A stretch of DNA of 34,740 nucleotides from Actinomycetes bacterium. Lineage in GTDB: Bacteria; Actinomycetota; Actinomycetes; Mycobacteriales; Micromonosporaceae. Positions 18,464 through 30,045 of this stretch are shown piece by piece. The stretch's first letter is position 1; every line of letters begins with the position of its first letter. The notes beneath the pieces are model-generated. The model worked only from the letters and a program-made list of their open reading frames with translations. It was not told the DNA's origin and ran no database searches. Position numbers and translations under genes: made by a program. The stretch is taken from the NCBI GenBank assembly GCA_021793335.1, contig JAJYSW010000004.1, positions 1 to 34,740 on the forward strand, written 5' to 3'.

Positions 18464-19822
18464 TCACATACTGGCGATGAGCTTGTCGACTCGCTCGTCG
18501 CGGGACCGGAACGGGTCCTTGCACAGCACCGTGCGCTGCGCTTGATCGTTGAGCTTCAAGTGGACCCAGTCGACCGTGAAGTCGCGGCGGCGTTCCTGGG
18601 CCTTGCGGATGAACTCGCCTCGCAGGCGGGCCCGAGTGGTCTGCGGCGGGACCTCTTTGGCCTCGAATACTTCGATGTCGTTGGTGAGGCGCTCGGCCTC
18701 GCCGCGGGCCTCCATCAGATGGTGCAGACCGCGGCCGCGGCGGATGTCGTGGTACGCCAGGTCGAGCTGCGCGACGCGCGGGCTGGACAGGGCCAGGCCG
18801 CGCTTCTCACGGTAGCGTTCGATGAGTTTGAGTTTGGCGACCCAGTCGATCTCGCGCGATACCGAGTCGAGATCGCCGCTCTCGACGGCCTGGAGGACCC
18901 GGCCCCACAGCTCGATGACGCGCTTGGTGATCGCATCGGCGCCACGCTGGTCGACGAAGTCGATCGCCTTCTCAAGGTACTCGCGCTGGATGTCCAGGGC
19001 CGATGCCTCACGGCCCGACGCCAGGCGCACCAGGCGCTTACCGGTGGTGTCATGGCTGATCTCGCGGATGGCCCGGATCGGGTTCTCCAAGGTCAGGTCC
19101 CGCATCGTCACGCCGGTCTCGATCATCCGCAGCACGAGGTCGGCCGTGCCGAGCTTGAGCATCGTGGTGATCTCGTTCATGTTGGAGTCGCCGACGATGA
19201 CGTGGAGGCGGCGGTAGCGCTCGGCGTCGGCGTGCGGCTCATCGCGGGTGTTGATGATGGGCCGGGAGCGCGTGGTGGCCGAGGAGACGCCTTCCCAGAT
19301 GTGCTCGGCGCGCTGAGAAAGGCAGTAGCGCGCGCCCCTGGGCGTCTGGAGGACCTTCCCGGCCCCGCAGATGAGCTGCCGCGTCACCAGGAACGGGATG
19401 AGGACCTCGGCGAGGCGCCCGAATTCGCCGTGGCGGCTGACCAGGTAGTTCTCGTGGCAGCCGTAAGAGTTTCCGGCGGAGTCGGTGTTGTTCTTGAACA
19501 GGTATATGTCGCCGGCGATGCCTTCGTCGTGGAGGCGCTTCTCAGCGTCGATCATGAGACCTTCGAGGATGCGCTCCCCCGCACGGTCGTGTTTGACCAG
19601 GTCTTCGACCGAGTCGCACTCGGCGGTGGCGTACTCGGGGTGGGATCCCACGTCCAGGTACAGGCGGGCGCCGTTGCGGAGGAACACGTTCGAAGAGCGT
19701 CCCCAGCTGACCACGCGCCTGAAGAGATAGCGGGCCACCTCGTCCGGGGAGAGACGGCGCTGTCCCCTGAAGGTGCAAGTGACCCCGTATTCGGTCTCTA
19801 GTCCGAAAATGCGCCTGTCCAT
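18464..19822 (-). CDS. pafA: Pup--protein ligase PafA
   Basis: [38 protein letters not shown]...[12 protein letters not shown]...[25 protein letters not shown]. Confidence 0.97.
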   Translation of the reverse strand: MDRRIFGLETEYGVTCTFRGQRRLSPDEVARYLFRRVVSWGRSSNVFLRNGARLYLDVGSHPEYATAECDSVEDLVKHDRAGERILEGLMIDAEKRLHDEGIAGDIYLFKNNTDSAGNSYGCHENYLVSRHGEFGRLAEVLIPFLVTRQLICGAGKVLQTPRGARYCLSQRAEHIWEGVSSATTRSRPIINTRDEPHADAERYRRLHVIVGDSNMNEITTMLKLGTADLVLRMIETGVTMRDLTLENPIRAIREISHDTTGKRLVRLASGREASALDIQREYLEKAIDFVDQRGADAITKRVIELWGRVLQAVESGDLDSVSREIDWVAKLKLIERYREKRGLALSSPRVAQLDLAYHDIRRGRGLHHLMEARGEAERLTNDIEVFEAKEVPPQTTRARLRGEFIRKAQERRRDFTVDWVHLKLNDQAQRTVLCKDPFRSRDERVDKLIASM

Positions 19823-20264
19823 GTCGAAACCCTACCCCGATTCGCCTGATGAGAACACCCCTCGCGGTCAAACGATTCCAGACCGCGACGGGCATTGTGG
19901 AAATATTCGGTGGCGGCGTACGGCGACGCGCGTGCCGCGGCTCGACCGGGCGCGGTGTTCGCGGGCCGTCACACGGCCCGCCGCGACGCCTGCCGATCCC
20001 CGTCCGGCGCCGCGGCGGCGCGTGCGGGAACATGCGCGACACCCGGCGACGGCCGTCCATTCAGGTGGGACTGATCCGCGTCCTGCCGGGATCGGCCCGT
20101 CGCTCCGGAGAACGGAGGCCGTGCCGTCCCGGCTCCCATGGCGGCCGCCGCCGGCACCCTCAGTGGTTCCCCGACGCCGGGCCGGGAAACCCGGTCCGGC
20201 GGCGGAGTCCGTCATTCTCGGCCTCGGCGCCACCGGAAGTTCACCTCCGGCACGCCGCGACCGG

Positions 20265-21014
20265 TCAGGAGGATTCGTCGGCTTCGGGGGCCGCCTCATC
20301 GGATTCGTCGGTCGGGGCGGCACTCGCCATGAGCGCCTCCAATGCGGCGCCCTTGATGCGGCGGAACGCCCGCCCGGGACGGGCCCGTTCGAGCATCGCC
20401 ACCTCCAGGACGTCGGTGGTCAGCTCGCGTTGCGAACCGTTGCCGCCGCCGCTGGAGAGCGCCCGCAGCGCCAACGCGAAGGCCTCGGACACGGACGATT
20501 CGAAGTCATGGCCCTCCCGGAGGATCTCGACCAGCTGCTCGGCCTGGCCGCCCATGGCCAGATACCCCGGCTCGTCGTTGATCGAGCCGTCGAAGGTGAG
20601 CCGGTAGAGCTCATCGCCCTGGGCGTCGGCGCCGACGCCGGCGACACAGATCTCGACCTCGAACGGCTTGGTCTGCTCGGAGAAGATCGCCCCGAGCGTC
20701 TGGGCGTAGGCCTTGGCGAGACTGGCGGCGTTGACGTCGCGCCGGTCATAGGAGTAGCCGCGCAGGTCGGCCATGCGGACCCCGGCCGTCCGCAGGTTCT
20801 CGAATTCGTTGTAGCGGCCGACGGCGGCGAAGCCGATGCGGTCGTAGAGCTCGTAGAGCTTGTGAAGCGCCGAAGAGACGTTCTCGGCGACCAGGAGGAC
20901 CCCGTCGGCGCACGAGAGCGCGACGACGTTGCGGCCCCGGGAGATGTTCTTGCGGGCGTACTCGGCCCGGTCCCGCATGATCTGTTCGGGGCTGGTGTAG
21001 AACTGCATGCCCAT
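20265..21014 (-). CDS. prcA: Proteasome subunit alpha
   Basis: [70 protein letters not shown]. Confidence 0.96.
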   Translation of the reverse strand: MGMQFYTSPEQIMRDRAEYARKNISRGRNVVALSCADGVLLVAENVSSALHKLYELYDRIGFAAVGRYNEFENLRTAGVRMADLRGYSYDRRDVNAASLAKAYAQTLGAIFSEQTKPFEVEICVAGVGADAQGDELYRLTFDGSINDEPGYLAMGGQAEQLVEILREGHDFESSVSEAFALALRALSSGGGNGSQRELTTDVLEVAMLERARPGRAFRRIKGAALEALMASAAPTDESDEAAPEADESS

Positions 21015-21029
21015 GTCCGTGATCCTCTC

Positions 21030-21866
21030 TTAGCCGTAGGGGTTCTCGGTGCGGGCGGCGATGACCTCGCGGGCCGTGTCGGCGACCACGGCCTCGTCCA
21101 CGCGCGCGGTGCCGTCGGCCGTCGCCGTCATGACCACCGGGTAGAGATCGCGGGTGGGGTCGGGACCGCCGGTGGCGGAGTCGTCGTCCGCGGCGTCGTA
21201 GAGCGATTCGACGGCGAGTCTGACGGCCTCGTCGGAGGAGAGTCCGCGCCGGAAGCGTTTCTTCAGAGCGTTCTTGGCGAAGATCGAACCGGAGCCGATC
21301 GAGTCGAAGTCACGCTCCTCGTAGATGCCTCCGACGACATCGAAGCTGTAGATCTTGCCGGCACGGGACGAGTCGGCGACGTCCTCATCGTATCCGGCGA
21401 GCAGGGGAACCACGGCGAGGCCTTGGAGCGCGATGCCGAGGTTGCCGCGGAGCATCGTGGCGAGCCGGTTGGCCTTGCCGTTCAATGTCAGCGATTCGCC
21501 CTCGATCTTCTCGTAGTGTTCGAGTTCGACCTGGTAGAGCTTGACCAGTTCGAGGCCGATCCCCGCCGTCCCGGCGATGCCGACCAGTGAGTGGCCGTCG
21601 GCGGGGAAGACCTTCTCGATGTCGCGGCTGGAGATATAATTGCCCATTGTGGCCCGACGGTCGCCGGCCATCACGACGCCCTCGGCGGTCTTCATGGCCA
21701 CGATCGTGGTGGCGTGTGCGCTGATCTGGGCGTAGTCCCCGGGGGGCAGTGGCCGCCTTCCCGGCAGCAGATTCGGAGCGGCCTGCATCAGGAACTCCGA
21801 GAACGAGGAGGTTCCGGCCGTCATATACGCGTTCGGTAGCTTGCCTGGGAATCCTTCACCTGTCAC
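21030..21866 (-). CDS. prcB: Proteasome subunit beta
   Basis: Propeptide followed by HA/TTIVAMKTAEGVVMAGDRRATMGNYI with the catalytic Thr. GTG start with GGAGG upstream. Confidence 0.96.
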   Translation of the reverse strand: MTGEGFPGKLPNAYMTAGTSSFSEFLMQAAPNLLPGRRPLPPGDYAQISAHATTIVAMKTAEGVVMAGDRRATMGNYISSRDIEKVFPADGHSLVGIAGTAGIGLELVKLYQVELEHYEKIEGESLTLNGKANRLATMLRGNLGIALQGLAVVPLLAGYDEDVADSSRAGKIYSFDVVGGIYEERDFDSIGSGSIFAKNALKKRFRRGLSSDEAVRLAVESLYDAADDDSATGGPDPTRDLYPVVMTATADGTARVDEAVVADTAREVIAARTENPYG

Positions 21867-21951
21867 GACTTGACCTCCCTATTTCCATTTCAACAGCGCG
21901 GCCCGCGCTACAGGGCCTCATCTGATGCCAGGGCCGTCCATGGCATCGAGC

Positions 21952-22019
21952 ACCCGGTGTGCCGCACCGGGTCACAAGACGCGTGGGCGCCTTCGATCAG
22001 CCTGTGCGGCACACCGGGT
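21952..22019 (-). repeat. 16-bp perfect inverted repeat in the pup-prcB spacer
   Basis: ACCCGGTGTGCCGCAC (21952-21967) and GTGCGGCACACCGGGT (22004-22019). The left arm also forms its own local hairpin (ACCCGGT 21952-21958 / ACCGGGT 21966-21972). Confidence 0.85.
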
Positions 22020-22047
22020 AACTCTATGTCCATTGGCAGGGGGCCTG

Positions 22048-22263
22048 TTACTGGCCGCCCTTTTGCACGAACGAGCGGACGAATTCCTCGGAGTTGGTCT
22101 CCAGGACGTCGTCGATCTCGTCGAGCAGGTCGTCTACTTCCTCGGTGACTTCTTCGTGACGTTCGGCAATCTCGGGGTCGACAGCGGCCTCGGTGGCCTC
22201 GGCATCGGCGTCCTGCCGTGACCGCTGTGACTGCGACTGCCCGCCAGAGTCCTTCGCTGCCAT
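22048..22263 (-). CDS. pup: Prokaryotic ubiquitin-like protein Pup
   Basis: 71 aa, acidic, ...[31 protein letters not shown] with terminal GGQ (deamidated by Dop). Confidence 0.98.
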   Translation of the reverse strand: MAAKDSGGQSQSQRSRQDADAEATEAAVDPEIAERHEEVTEEVDDLLDEIDDVLETNSEEFVRSFVQKGGQ

Positions 22264-22539
22264 CGCTTTTCCCTTCTACCTTCGACCGACGGTGCATAAA
22301 CCGTACCGCGAAGGTACGACATCGTGCCAGATACGACGCTGTACGGCCTCGTAATATTCCGCTTCCGGCGCCCTCGCCACAGGGCCGCCCCCGAACACTC
22401 GGTGAAATCACCGGATCACCGACCGTCAGGCACGGCAAGGCGAACGGACACACCATGCGCTCTTTCGACCACGATGTGCAGCCACTGCGGCGCACAGCGC
22501 TACGCCGGTGGCGAACAGACGCCGCCCCAAACGCGCGAC

Positions 22540-24045
22540 TCACTCCGCGGTGATGATGTCGAGCAGGTCCTTGGCGGCCTCGCACCGGTCGAACAGCTCC
22601 CCCACATGCGCCTTGGTGCCCCGCTCGGGCTCCATCATAGGGACCCGGACCAGCGAGTCCGACCCGACGTCGAAAATGACCGAGTCCCACGACGCCGCAA
22701 CGACCTCGGTGGGGTACCGCTCCAGGCACCGGCCCCGGAAGAACGCCCGGGTGTCCGCCGGCGGCTCCACCATGGCCTCCGTGACCTCGGCGTCGGTCAG
22801 CAGTCGCCGCATACTCCCCCGCGACAGCAGCCGGTGGTACAAGCCCTTCTCGGGCCGCACGTCGTGGTACTGGAGATCGATCGCCTGAAGCTTCGCCGAG
22901 TCCCAGCCGAGGTCCTCGCGGTCCCGGTACCGTTCCAGCAGCGCGAGCTTCGCCGGCCAGTCGAGCATGTCGTCGAGTTCGGACGGGTCGCGAGCCAAGG
23001 CGTCGAGCACGAACGCCCACTGATCGAGGATCTCGCGCGTATCGGGGTCGCAGTCGCTCCCGCAGTAGTCCTCGGCCTGCTCCAGGAGCAACTGCTGCAT
23101 CTCGACGGCGGTCATCCGCTTGCCGCTTCGCAGCTCGATCTTGTGCCTCAGGGTCGGGTCGTGGCTGACCGCACGCAGTTCGGCCACCGGCTCGCTGATG
23201 GCCAGCGAGCCGTCGAAGGCCCCCGCCTCGATCATCGACAGCACGATCGAAGCCGTCCCGACCTTGAGGAACGTCGCGTACTCGGCGAGGTTCGCATCGC
23301 CGATGATGACGTGGAGGCGGCGATAGCGCTCGGCGTCGGCGTGCGGCTCATCGCGGGTGTTGATGATCGGACGCTTCAAGGTGGTCTCCAGGCCCACTTC
23401 GACCTCGAAGAAGTCGGCGCGCTGCGAGATCTGGAAGCCCGGCTCGGAAGCGTCCTGTCCGATGCCGACGCGTCCGGCGCCGCAGAAGACCTGCCGGGTG
23501 ACCAGGAAGGGGGTGAAATGGGCGACGATGTCGGCGAACGGCGTCTGACGCGACATCAGATAATTCTCGTGCGCGCCATACGAGGCGCCCTTGTTGTCGG
23601 TGTTGTTCTTGTACAGGTTGATCGGCCCGATGCCCGGCATGTGGGCGGCCCGGCGGGCCGCCTCGGCCATGGTCATCTCACCGGCCTTGTCGAACAGGAC
23701 CACCTCACGCGGGTTGGTCACCTCGGGCGTGGAGTACTCGGGATGCGCGTGGTCGACGTACAGCCGCGCACCGTTGGTGAGGATGGCATTGGCCAGGCCG
23801 GTGTCCTCGTCGATCAAGTGCTCGGCCGGGTCGTACAACGCCCCGGTATAGGTGAATCCGCGCGCGTCGCGCAGAGGAGTCTCCTCCTCGTAGTCCCATC
23901 GCGCGCGCCCGCCCTTCGACAGCTCCGGGCGGGAGGCATAGGCGTTGACGATCTGGGAGGAGGCCACCATAGGGTTGGCTCCCGGCTGGCCGGGCACGCT
24001 GATCCCGTATTCGATCTCAGTGCCCATAATGCGACGTACGGTCAT
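22540..24045 (-). CDS. dop: Pup deamidase/depupylase Dop
   Basis: RRIMGTEIEYGISVPGQPGANPM...YVDHAHPEYSTPEV...NNTDNKGASYGAHENYL...[25 protein letters not shown]. Start at 24045 or 24027. Confidence 0.96.
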   Translation of the reverse strand: MTVRRIMGTEIEYGISVPGQPGANPMVASSQIVNAYASRPELSKGGRARWDYEEETPLRDARGFTYTGALYDPAEHLIDEDTGLANAILTNGARLYVDHAHPEYSTPEVTNPREVVLFDKAGEMTMAEAARRAAHMPGIGPINLYKNNTDNKGASYGAHENYLMSRQTPFADIVAHFTPFLVTRQVFCGAGRVGIGQDASEPGFQISQRADFFEVEVGLETTLKRPIINTRDEPHADAERYRRLHVIIGDANLAEYATFLKVGTASIVLSMIEAGAFDGSLAISEPVAELRAVSHDPTLRHKIELRSGKRMTAVEMQQLLLEQAEDYCGSDCDPDTREILDQWAFVLDALARDPSELDDMLDWPAKLALLERYRDREDLGWDSAKLQAIDLQYHDVRPEKGLYHRLLSRGSMRRLLTDAEVTEAMVEPPADTRAFFRGRCLERYPTEVVAASWDSVIFDVGSDSLVRVPMMEPERGTKAHVGELFDRCEAAKDLLDIITAE

Positions 24046-24186
24046 GCCATCGAGCGTAGTCGGTTCTTCCCTGCATCCGCCTCTTCCGGCGGCTTCCAAT
24101 CGAATTTATACCGCCTGGACGGCCTCGGAACTGCGGTATTCCAGTTCTGGCCTTCCGATCCTCCTCCGCCGCATACGCTCAGCTCG

Positions 24187-25359
24187 ATGGGCAGCAGCGT
24201 CGAGCCACCTGAGGACCAAGGATCCACCCGGTCGTACCTGGCGAAGGGAAACCTCACCAACAGGGTCACCGGCGGCGACCCGCACGCGCTGCTGTGGCTG
24301 CGACTGCTGCCACTCGTCGCGCTCGTGCCGGTGCCGCTGATCATGCTCAACCCCGCCTGGCTGCGCTACAGCTATCTGATCTTCGCCTTCCCGGCGTTGA
24401 CCGCCCTGGTCAACGGCCCTGTGCCGACGGCGGTGGCCGCATTCGGGGTCTCGTTCTTCGTCGCTTCGGGCGCGAACGCGCTCGGCCTCCTGCCGCTTCC
24501 GGCGAGCGGTTGGACCGACGTCGGCGTGGCGCTGGCCGTCGGCGGCCTGTCGGTGGGACTGGCCTGGATCAGGGACCGGGTCGTGCTGCGGTTGCTGGAC
24601 ATGACCAACGTCGCCGAGACCACGCAGCGCGCGATCATGCCCGACCTGCCCGGGCACATCGGCGCGTACGAGGTCGCCTCGGTCTACCGGACGCCCGAGG
24701 GCAGTCCCGGCCTGGTCGGCGGCGACTTCTTCGATATCCAACGCACTGATTTCGGGCTGCGCATCGTCGTCGGCGACATCCAGGGCCACGACCTGTCCAT
24801 GGTGCGGATCACCGAGGCGCTGTTGGGCAGTTTCCGTGAGGGCGTCCTCGACGACGCCGACCTGCGGTCGCTGGCGGACCGCATGGAACGGCGGGTCATG
24901 TTGGACAACCGGGACCGCAGCGAGTGGGATCAGACGTTCGCCACGGCCGCGCTCATCGAGATCCCGCCGGACAAGCCGCTGGTGCGTGTCGTGCTGTGCG
25001 GACATCCGGCTCCGCTATTGGTCCAGAACAGCGTCACATCGCTCTCGCCCAAGCCGCGGCCGCCACTGGGTCTGGCGGAGTTCGGCTCCAAACCGACCGA
25101 GATGCTGGAGACGCCGCTGTGGCCCGGGGACCTCATCGTCGCCTTCACCGACGGTCTGATCGAGGCCCGCAACAAGGACGGCGTGATGTTCCCCCTGTTC
25201 ACGCACTTGAGTGAACATGTTGCGGCAGGGCACCGCTCCCCGAAGGAACTGCGGGCGCTCCTGCGCGCCGACTTCCACAAGGGCCGCTTCATTCGAGCGG
25301 ACGACTTGTCCTTGGTGATCCTTCGGGTCCCCGAGGACACGGATCGGCCGGCGGGCTGA
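24187..25359 (+). CDS. Membrane-associated PP2C-family serine/threonine phosphatase (SpoIIE/RsbU-like)
   Basis: N-terminal hydrophobic segments, then VAETTQRAIMPDLPGHIGAYEVASVYRTPEG..LVGGDFFDI...RIVVGDIQGHD...DLIVAFTDGLIEARNKDGVMF: SpoIIE/PP2C motifs. True ORF lies inside the longer track ORF 22324-25359. Confidence 0.88.
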   Translation: MGSSVEPPEDQGSTRSYLAKGNLTNRVTGGDPHALLWLRLLPLVALVPVPLIMLNPAWLRYSYLIFAFPALTALVNGPVPTAVAAFGVSFFVASGANALGLLPLPASGWTDVGVALAVGGLSVGLAWIRDRVVLRLLDMTNVAETTQRAIMPDLPGHIGAYEVASVYRTPEGSPGLVGGDFFDIQRTDFGLRIVVGDIQGHDLSMVRITEALLGSFREGVLDDADLRSLADRMERRVMLDNRDRSEWDQTFATAALIEIPPDKPLVRVVLCGHPAPLLVQNSVTSLSPKPRPPLGLAEFGSKPTEMLETPLWPGDLIVAFTDGLIEARNKDGVMFPLFTHLSEHVAAGHRSPKELRALLRADFHKGRFIRADDLSLVILRVPEDTDRPAG

Positions 25360-25375
25360 CCCGCCGGCCGATCCG
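25340..25375. terminator. Intrinsic-type terminator between the phosphatase gene (+) and mpa (-)
   Basis: CGGATCGGCCGGCGGG-CTGA-CCCGCCGGCCGATCCG: perfect 16-bp stem; loop contains the phosphatase TGA stop. Confidence 0.85.
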
Positions 25376-25436
25376 AATGTTCACGCGGTGCTCTGGCGCG
25401 CCCGGTCTCGGGTGTGCCGCCGAGCGCCGTGCCCGG

Positions 25437-27218
25437 TCACAGGTACTGCCCCGTATTCGACACGGTGTCGATGCTGCGACCGGAGTCGGAGCCCTTGCCG
25501 GAGACGAGCGTGCGGATGTAGACGATCCGTTCGCCCTTCTTGCCGGAGATCCGGGCCCAGTCGTCGGGGTTGGTGGTGTTCGGCAGGTCCTCGTTCTCAC
25601 GGAACTCGTCGACGGTGGCGTCGATCAAGTGGTTGAGCCGCAGACCTTTCGACTGCTCGGTGAGGAAGTCCTTGATCGCCATCTTCTTGGCTCTGGCGAC
25701 GATGTTCTCGATCATGGCGCCGGAGTTGAAGTCCTTGAAGTACAGGACCTCCTTGTCGCCATCGGCGTAGGTGACCTCCAAGAACCGGTTCTCGTCGACT
25801 TCGGAGTACATCCGCTCGACCACCGCCTGGATCATCGACGAGACCGTCGCGTCGCGGTCCTTATCGTGCTCTGCGAGGTCCTCGGCGTGCAGCGGCAGGT
25901 TCGTCGTGATGTACTTCGAGAAGATCTCCTTGGCCGATTCGGCGTCGGGCCGCTCGATCTTGATCTTGACGTCGAGGCGTCCGGGCCGCAGGATCGCCGG
26001 GTCGATCATGTCCTCACGGTTCGAGGCCCCGATGACGATGACGTTCTCCAGCCCCTCCACACCGTCGATCTCCGAGAGCAACTGCGGAACGATGGTGTTC
26101 TCCACATCGGAGGAGACTCCGGAGCCGCGGGTGCGGAAGATGGAGTCCATCTCGTCGAAGAACACGATGACCGGCATGCCCTCGGACGCCTTCTCGCGGG
26201 CGCGCTGGAAGACCAGGCGAATGTGCCGCTCGGTCTCGCCGACATACTTGTTCAGCAGCTCCGGGCCCTTGATGTTGAGGAAGTAGCTCTTCGAGGAGGC
26301 TTCCTCGCCGCGCCGCTCGGCGACCTTCTTGGCCAGCGAGTTGGCGACGGCCTTGGCGATGAGGGTCTTCCCGCAGCCGGGCGGACCGTACAGCAGCACG
26401 CCCTTGGGCGCCCGCAGCTCGTGCTCGCGGAACAGGTCCGCGTGGAGGAACGGCAGCTCGACGGCGTCCCGGATGAGCTCGATCTGTCCGTCGAGCCCGC
26501 CGATGTCGTAGTAATCGACGTCGGGAACCTCTTCGAGGACGAGCTCTTCGACCTCGCTCTTCTGGATGCGCTCATAGGCGTAGCCGACTCGGGGCTCGAT
26601 CATGACCGAGTCGCCCGCGCGCAGCGGCTGGTTCATCAGCGCGTCCGACAAGAGCACGACTCGCTCCTCGTCGGCGTGGCTGGTCACCAGCGCCCGGTCC
26701 GGTGGGCCGCCGTCATCGGCCTCGATCAGCTCCTTGAGCGTCACGACCTCGCCGATGCGCTCGTATTCGAGCACTTCGACGACGTTCATTGCATCGTTGA
26801 GCAGGACTTCCTGACCGCGTTCGAGCTCGTCGGCGTCGATCGACGGAGCGAGCGCCACACGGAACTTCCTCCCGGACGTGAAGACGTCGACGGTGCCGTC
26901 CTCACGGGCTCTCAGGAACACGCCGTAACCGGACGGCGGTTGTGCGAGCCGGTCGATTTCCTCTTTCAGCGAGACGATCTGCTCGCGGGCCTCCTTGAGG
27001 GTCGCCACGAGCCGTTCGTTCTGCTCCGACAGCCGGTCGATCTGGGATTGCGCGGCAGTGAGCCGCTCTTCCAGAATATGGACGTGTCGGGGCGTTTCGG
27101 TGAGTCGACGGCGAGCCGCGGCCAGTTCCTCTTGGAGCTCTTCGACCTGTCCTGACAGTTCGTCGTGCTCTGAGTCCCGGCCCAGTCCCTGTCGACGGTC
27201 ATCATTGCTTCGTGCCAC
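25437..27218 (-). CDS. mpa: Proteasome-associated AAA+ ATPase (Mpa/ARC)
   Basis: N-terminal coiled coil, OB-like region, [37 protein letters not shown], and C-terminal ...SNTGQYL proteasome-docking motif. Confidence 0.97.
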   Translation of the reverse strand: MARSNDDRRQGLGRDSEHDELSGQVEELQEELAAARRRLTETPRHVHILEERLTAAQSQIDRLSEQNERLVATLKEAREQIVSLKEEIDRLAQPPSGYGVFLRAREDGTVDVFTSGRKFRVALAPSIDADELERGQEVLLNDAMNVVEVLEYERIGEVVTLKELIEADDGGPPDRALVTSHADEERVVLLSDALMNQPLRAGDSVMIEPRVGYAYERIQKSEVEELVLEEVPDVDYYDIGGLDGQIELIRDAVELPFLHADLFREHELRAPKGVLLYGPPGCGKTLIAKAVANSLAKKVAERRGEEASSKSYFLNIKGPELLNKYVGETERHIRLVFQRAREKASEGMPVIVFFDEMDSIFRTRGSGVSSDVENTIVPQLLSEIDGVEGLENVIVIGASNREDMIDPAILRPGRLDVKIKIERPDAESAKEIFSKYITTNLPLHAEDLAEHDKDRDATVSSMIQAVVERMYSEVDENRFLEVTYADGDKEVLYFKDFNSGAMIENIVARAKKMAIKDFLTEQSKGLRLNHLIDATVDEFRENEDLPNTTNPDDWARISGKKGERIVYIRTLVSGKGSDSGRSIDTVSNTGQYL

Positions 27219-27333
27219 GGATCACACCTCCCGAGTGAGGTTCCTACTCCAACCGTAGCTGGCTGGGGACGCCAATAGTAAGACTCGACACCGACATTGC
27301 GCCAGGTTCTTCGCGGCAATTAATGTGGGGGGC

Positions 27334-27618
27334 ATGGCTGAGGAACGTGAACTCGAAGTGTCGATCGACCAGGACGCCTGCACAGGCGATGGTTTGTGCG
27401 TCCAGTACGCCCCTGACGTCTTCGAGTTCGACATCGACGGTCTAGCCTATGTGAAGAACACTCAAGGTGATCTTTTGACCACAGAGGGCTCACAGGCGAC
27501 CGTGCCCGAGGATCGACGTCTGGACATTGTGAACGCAGCTCACGACTGCCCAGGCGAATGCATCTACGTCCGCGACCGCGCCGACAAGACGCCCGTGGCC
27601 GGCCCCGGCGCCGAATAG
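27334..27618 (+). CDS. Ferredoxin (C-x2-D-x2-C...CPGEC type)
   Basis: VSIDQDACTGDGLCVQYAPDVFEFDIDGLAYV...AAHDCPGECIYV; divergent from mpa. Confidence 0.88.
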   Translation: MAEERELEVSIDQDACTGDGLCVQYAPDVFEFDIDGLAYVKNTQGDLLTTEGSQATVPEDRRLDIVNAAHDCPGECIYVRDRADKTPVAGPGAE

Positions 27619-27632
27619 GACGAAGCGCCTGC

Positions 27633-29644
<2,012 letters not shown>

Positions 29645-30045
29645 GGATCCTCTGGTCGAACCGATCGGTCGTGGAACGAGCGCTATGAAGGCTACCGGTG
29701 GCGTCCCTCCGCTGAAGGCCGGTGGCGGCGGTGCGGAGCGTCTCGTCTCCCAGTGGGCCACCGCGGTTTTCGCTCCGGCGTCATCCGGAGCGGCGCCGAT
29801 GCGGCGCGGCGTTCGCCGGTGAGCCCGCACGGCGGAGCGGGAGCGACCGGCCGCCTGCACGCATCCCGGCGAGGATCGCAGGTGCAGTTCCGCTCCGCCG
29901 GTCTCTGCGCAGCGGTTTCACTCGGCTGGGTCTTCGGGGCCGCCGATCCGGGGTCGGTGCCGAGGATCGCATGCGGTGCCTCACCGCCGTACCGAATACA
30001 TTGGTGGCGATATATATTTATATTGCGGTCGGCGCGGCGACGACC

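Noticed and set aside
18542-19801. 419-aa plus-strand ORF opposite pafA
   Set aside because: Antisense shadow of pafA.
22324-24186. Long upstream part of the 1011-aa plus-strand ORF
   Set aside because: Antisense to dop; only the portion from ATG 24187 has phosphatase and TM features, so the real start is taken there.
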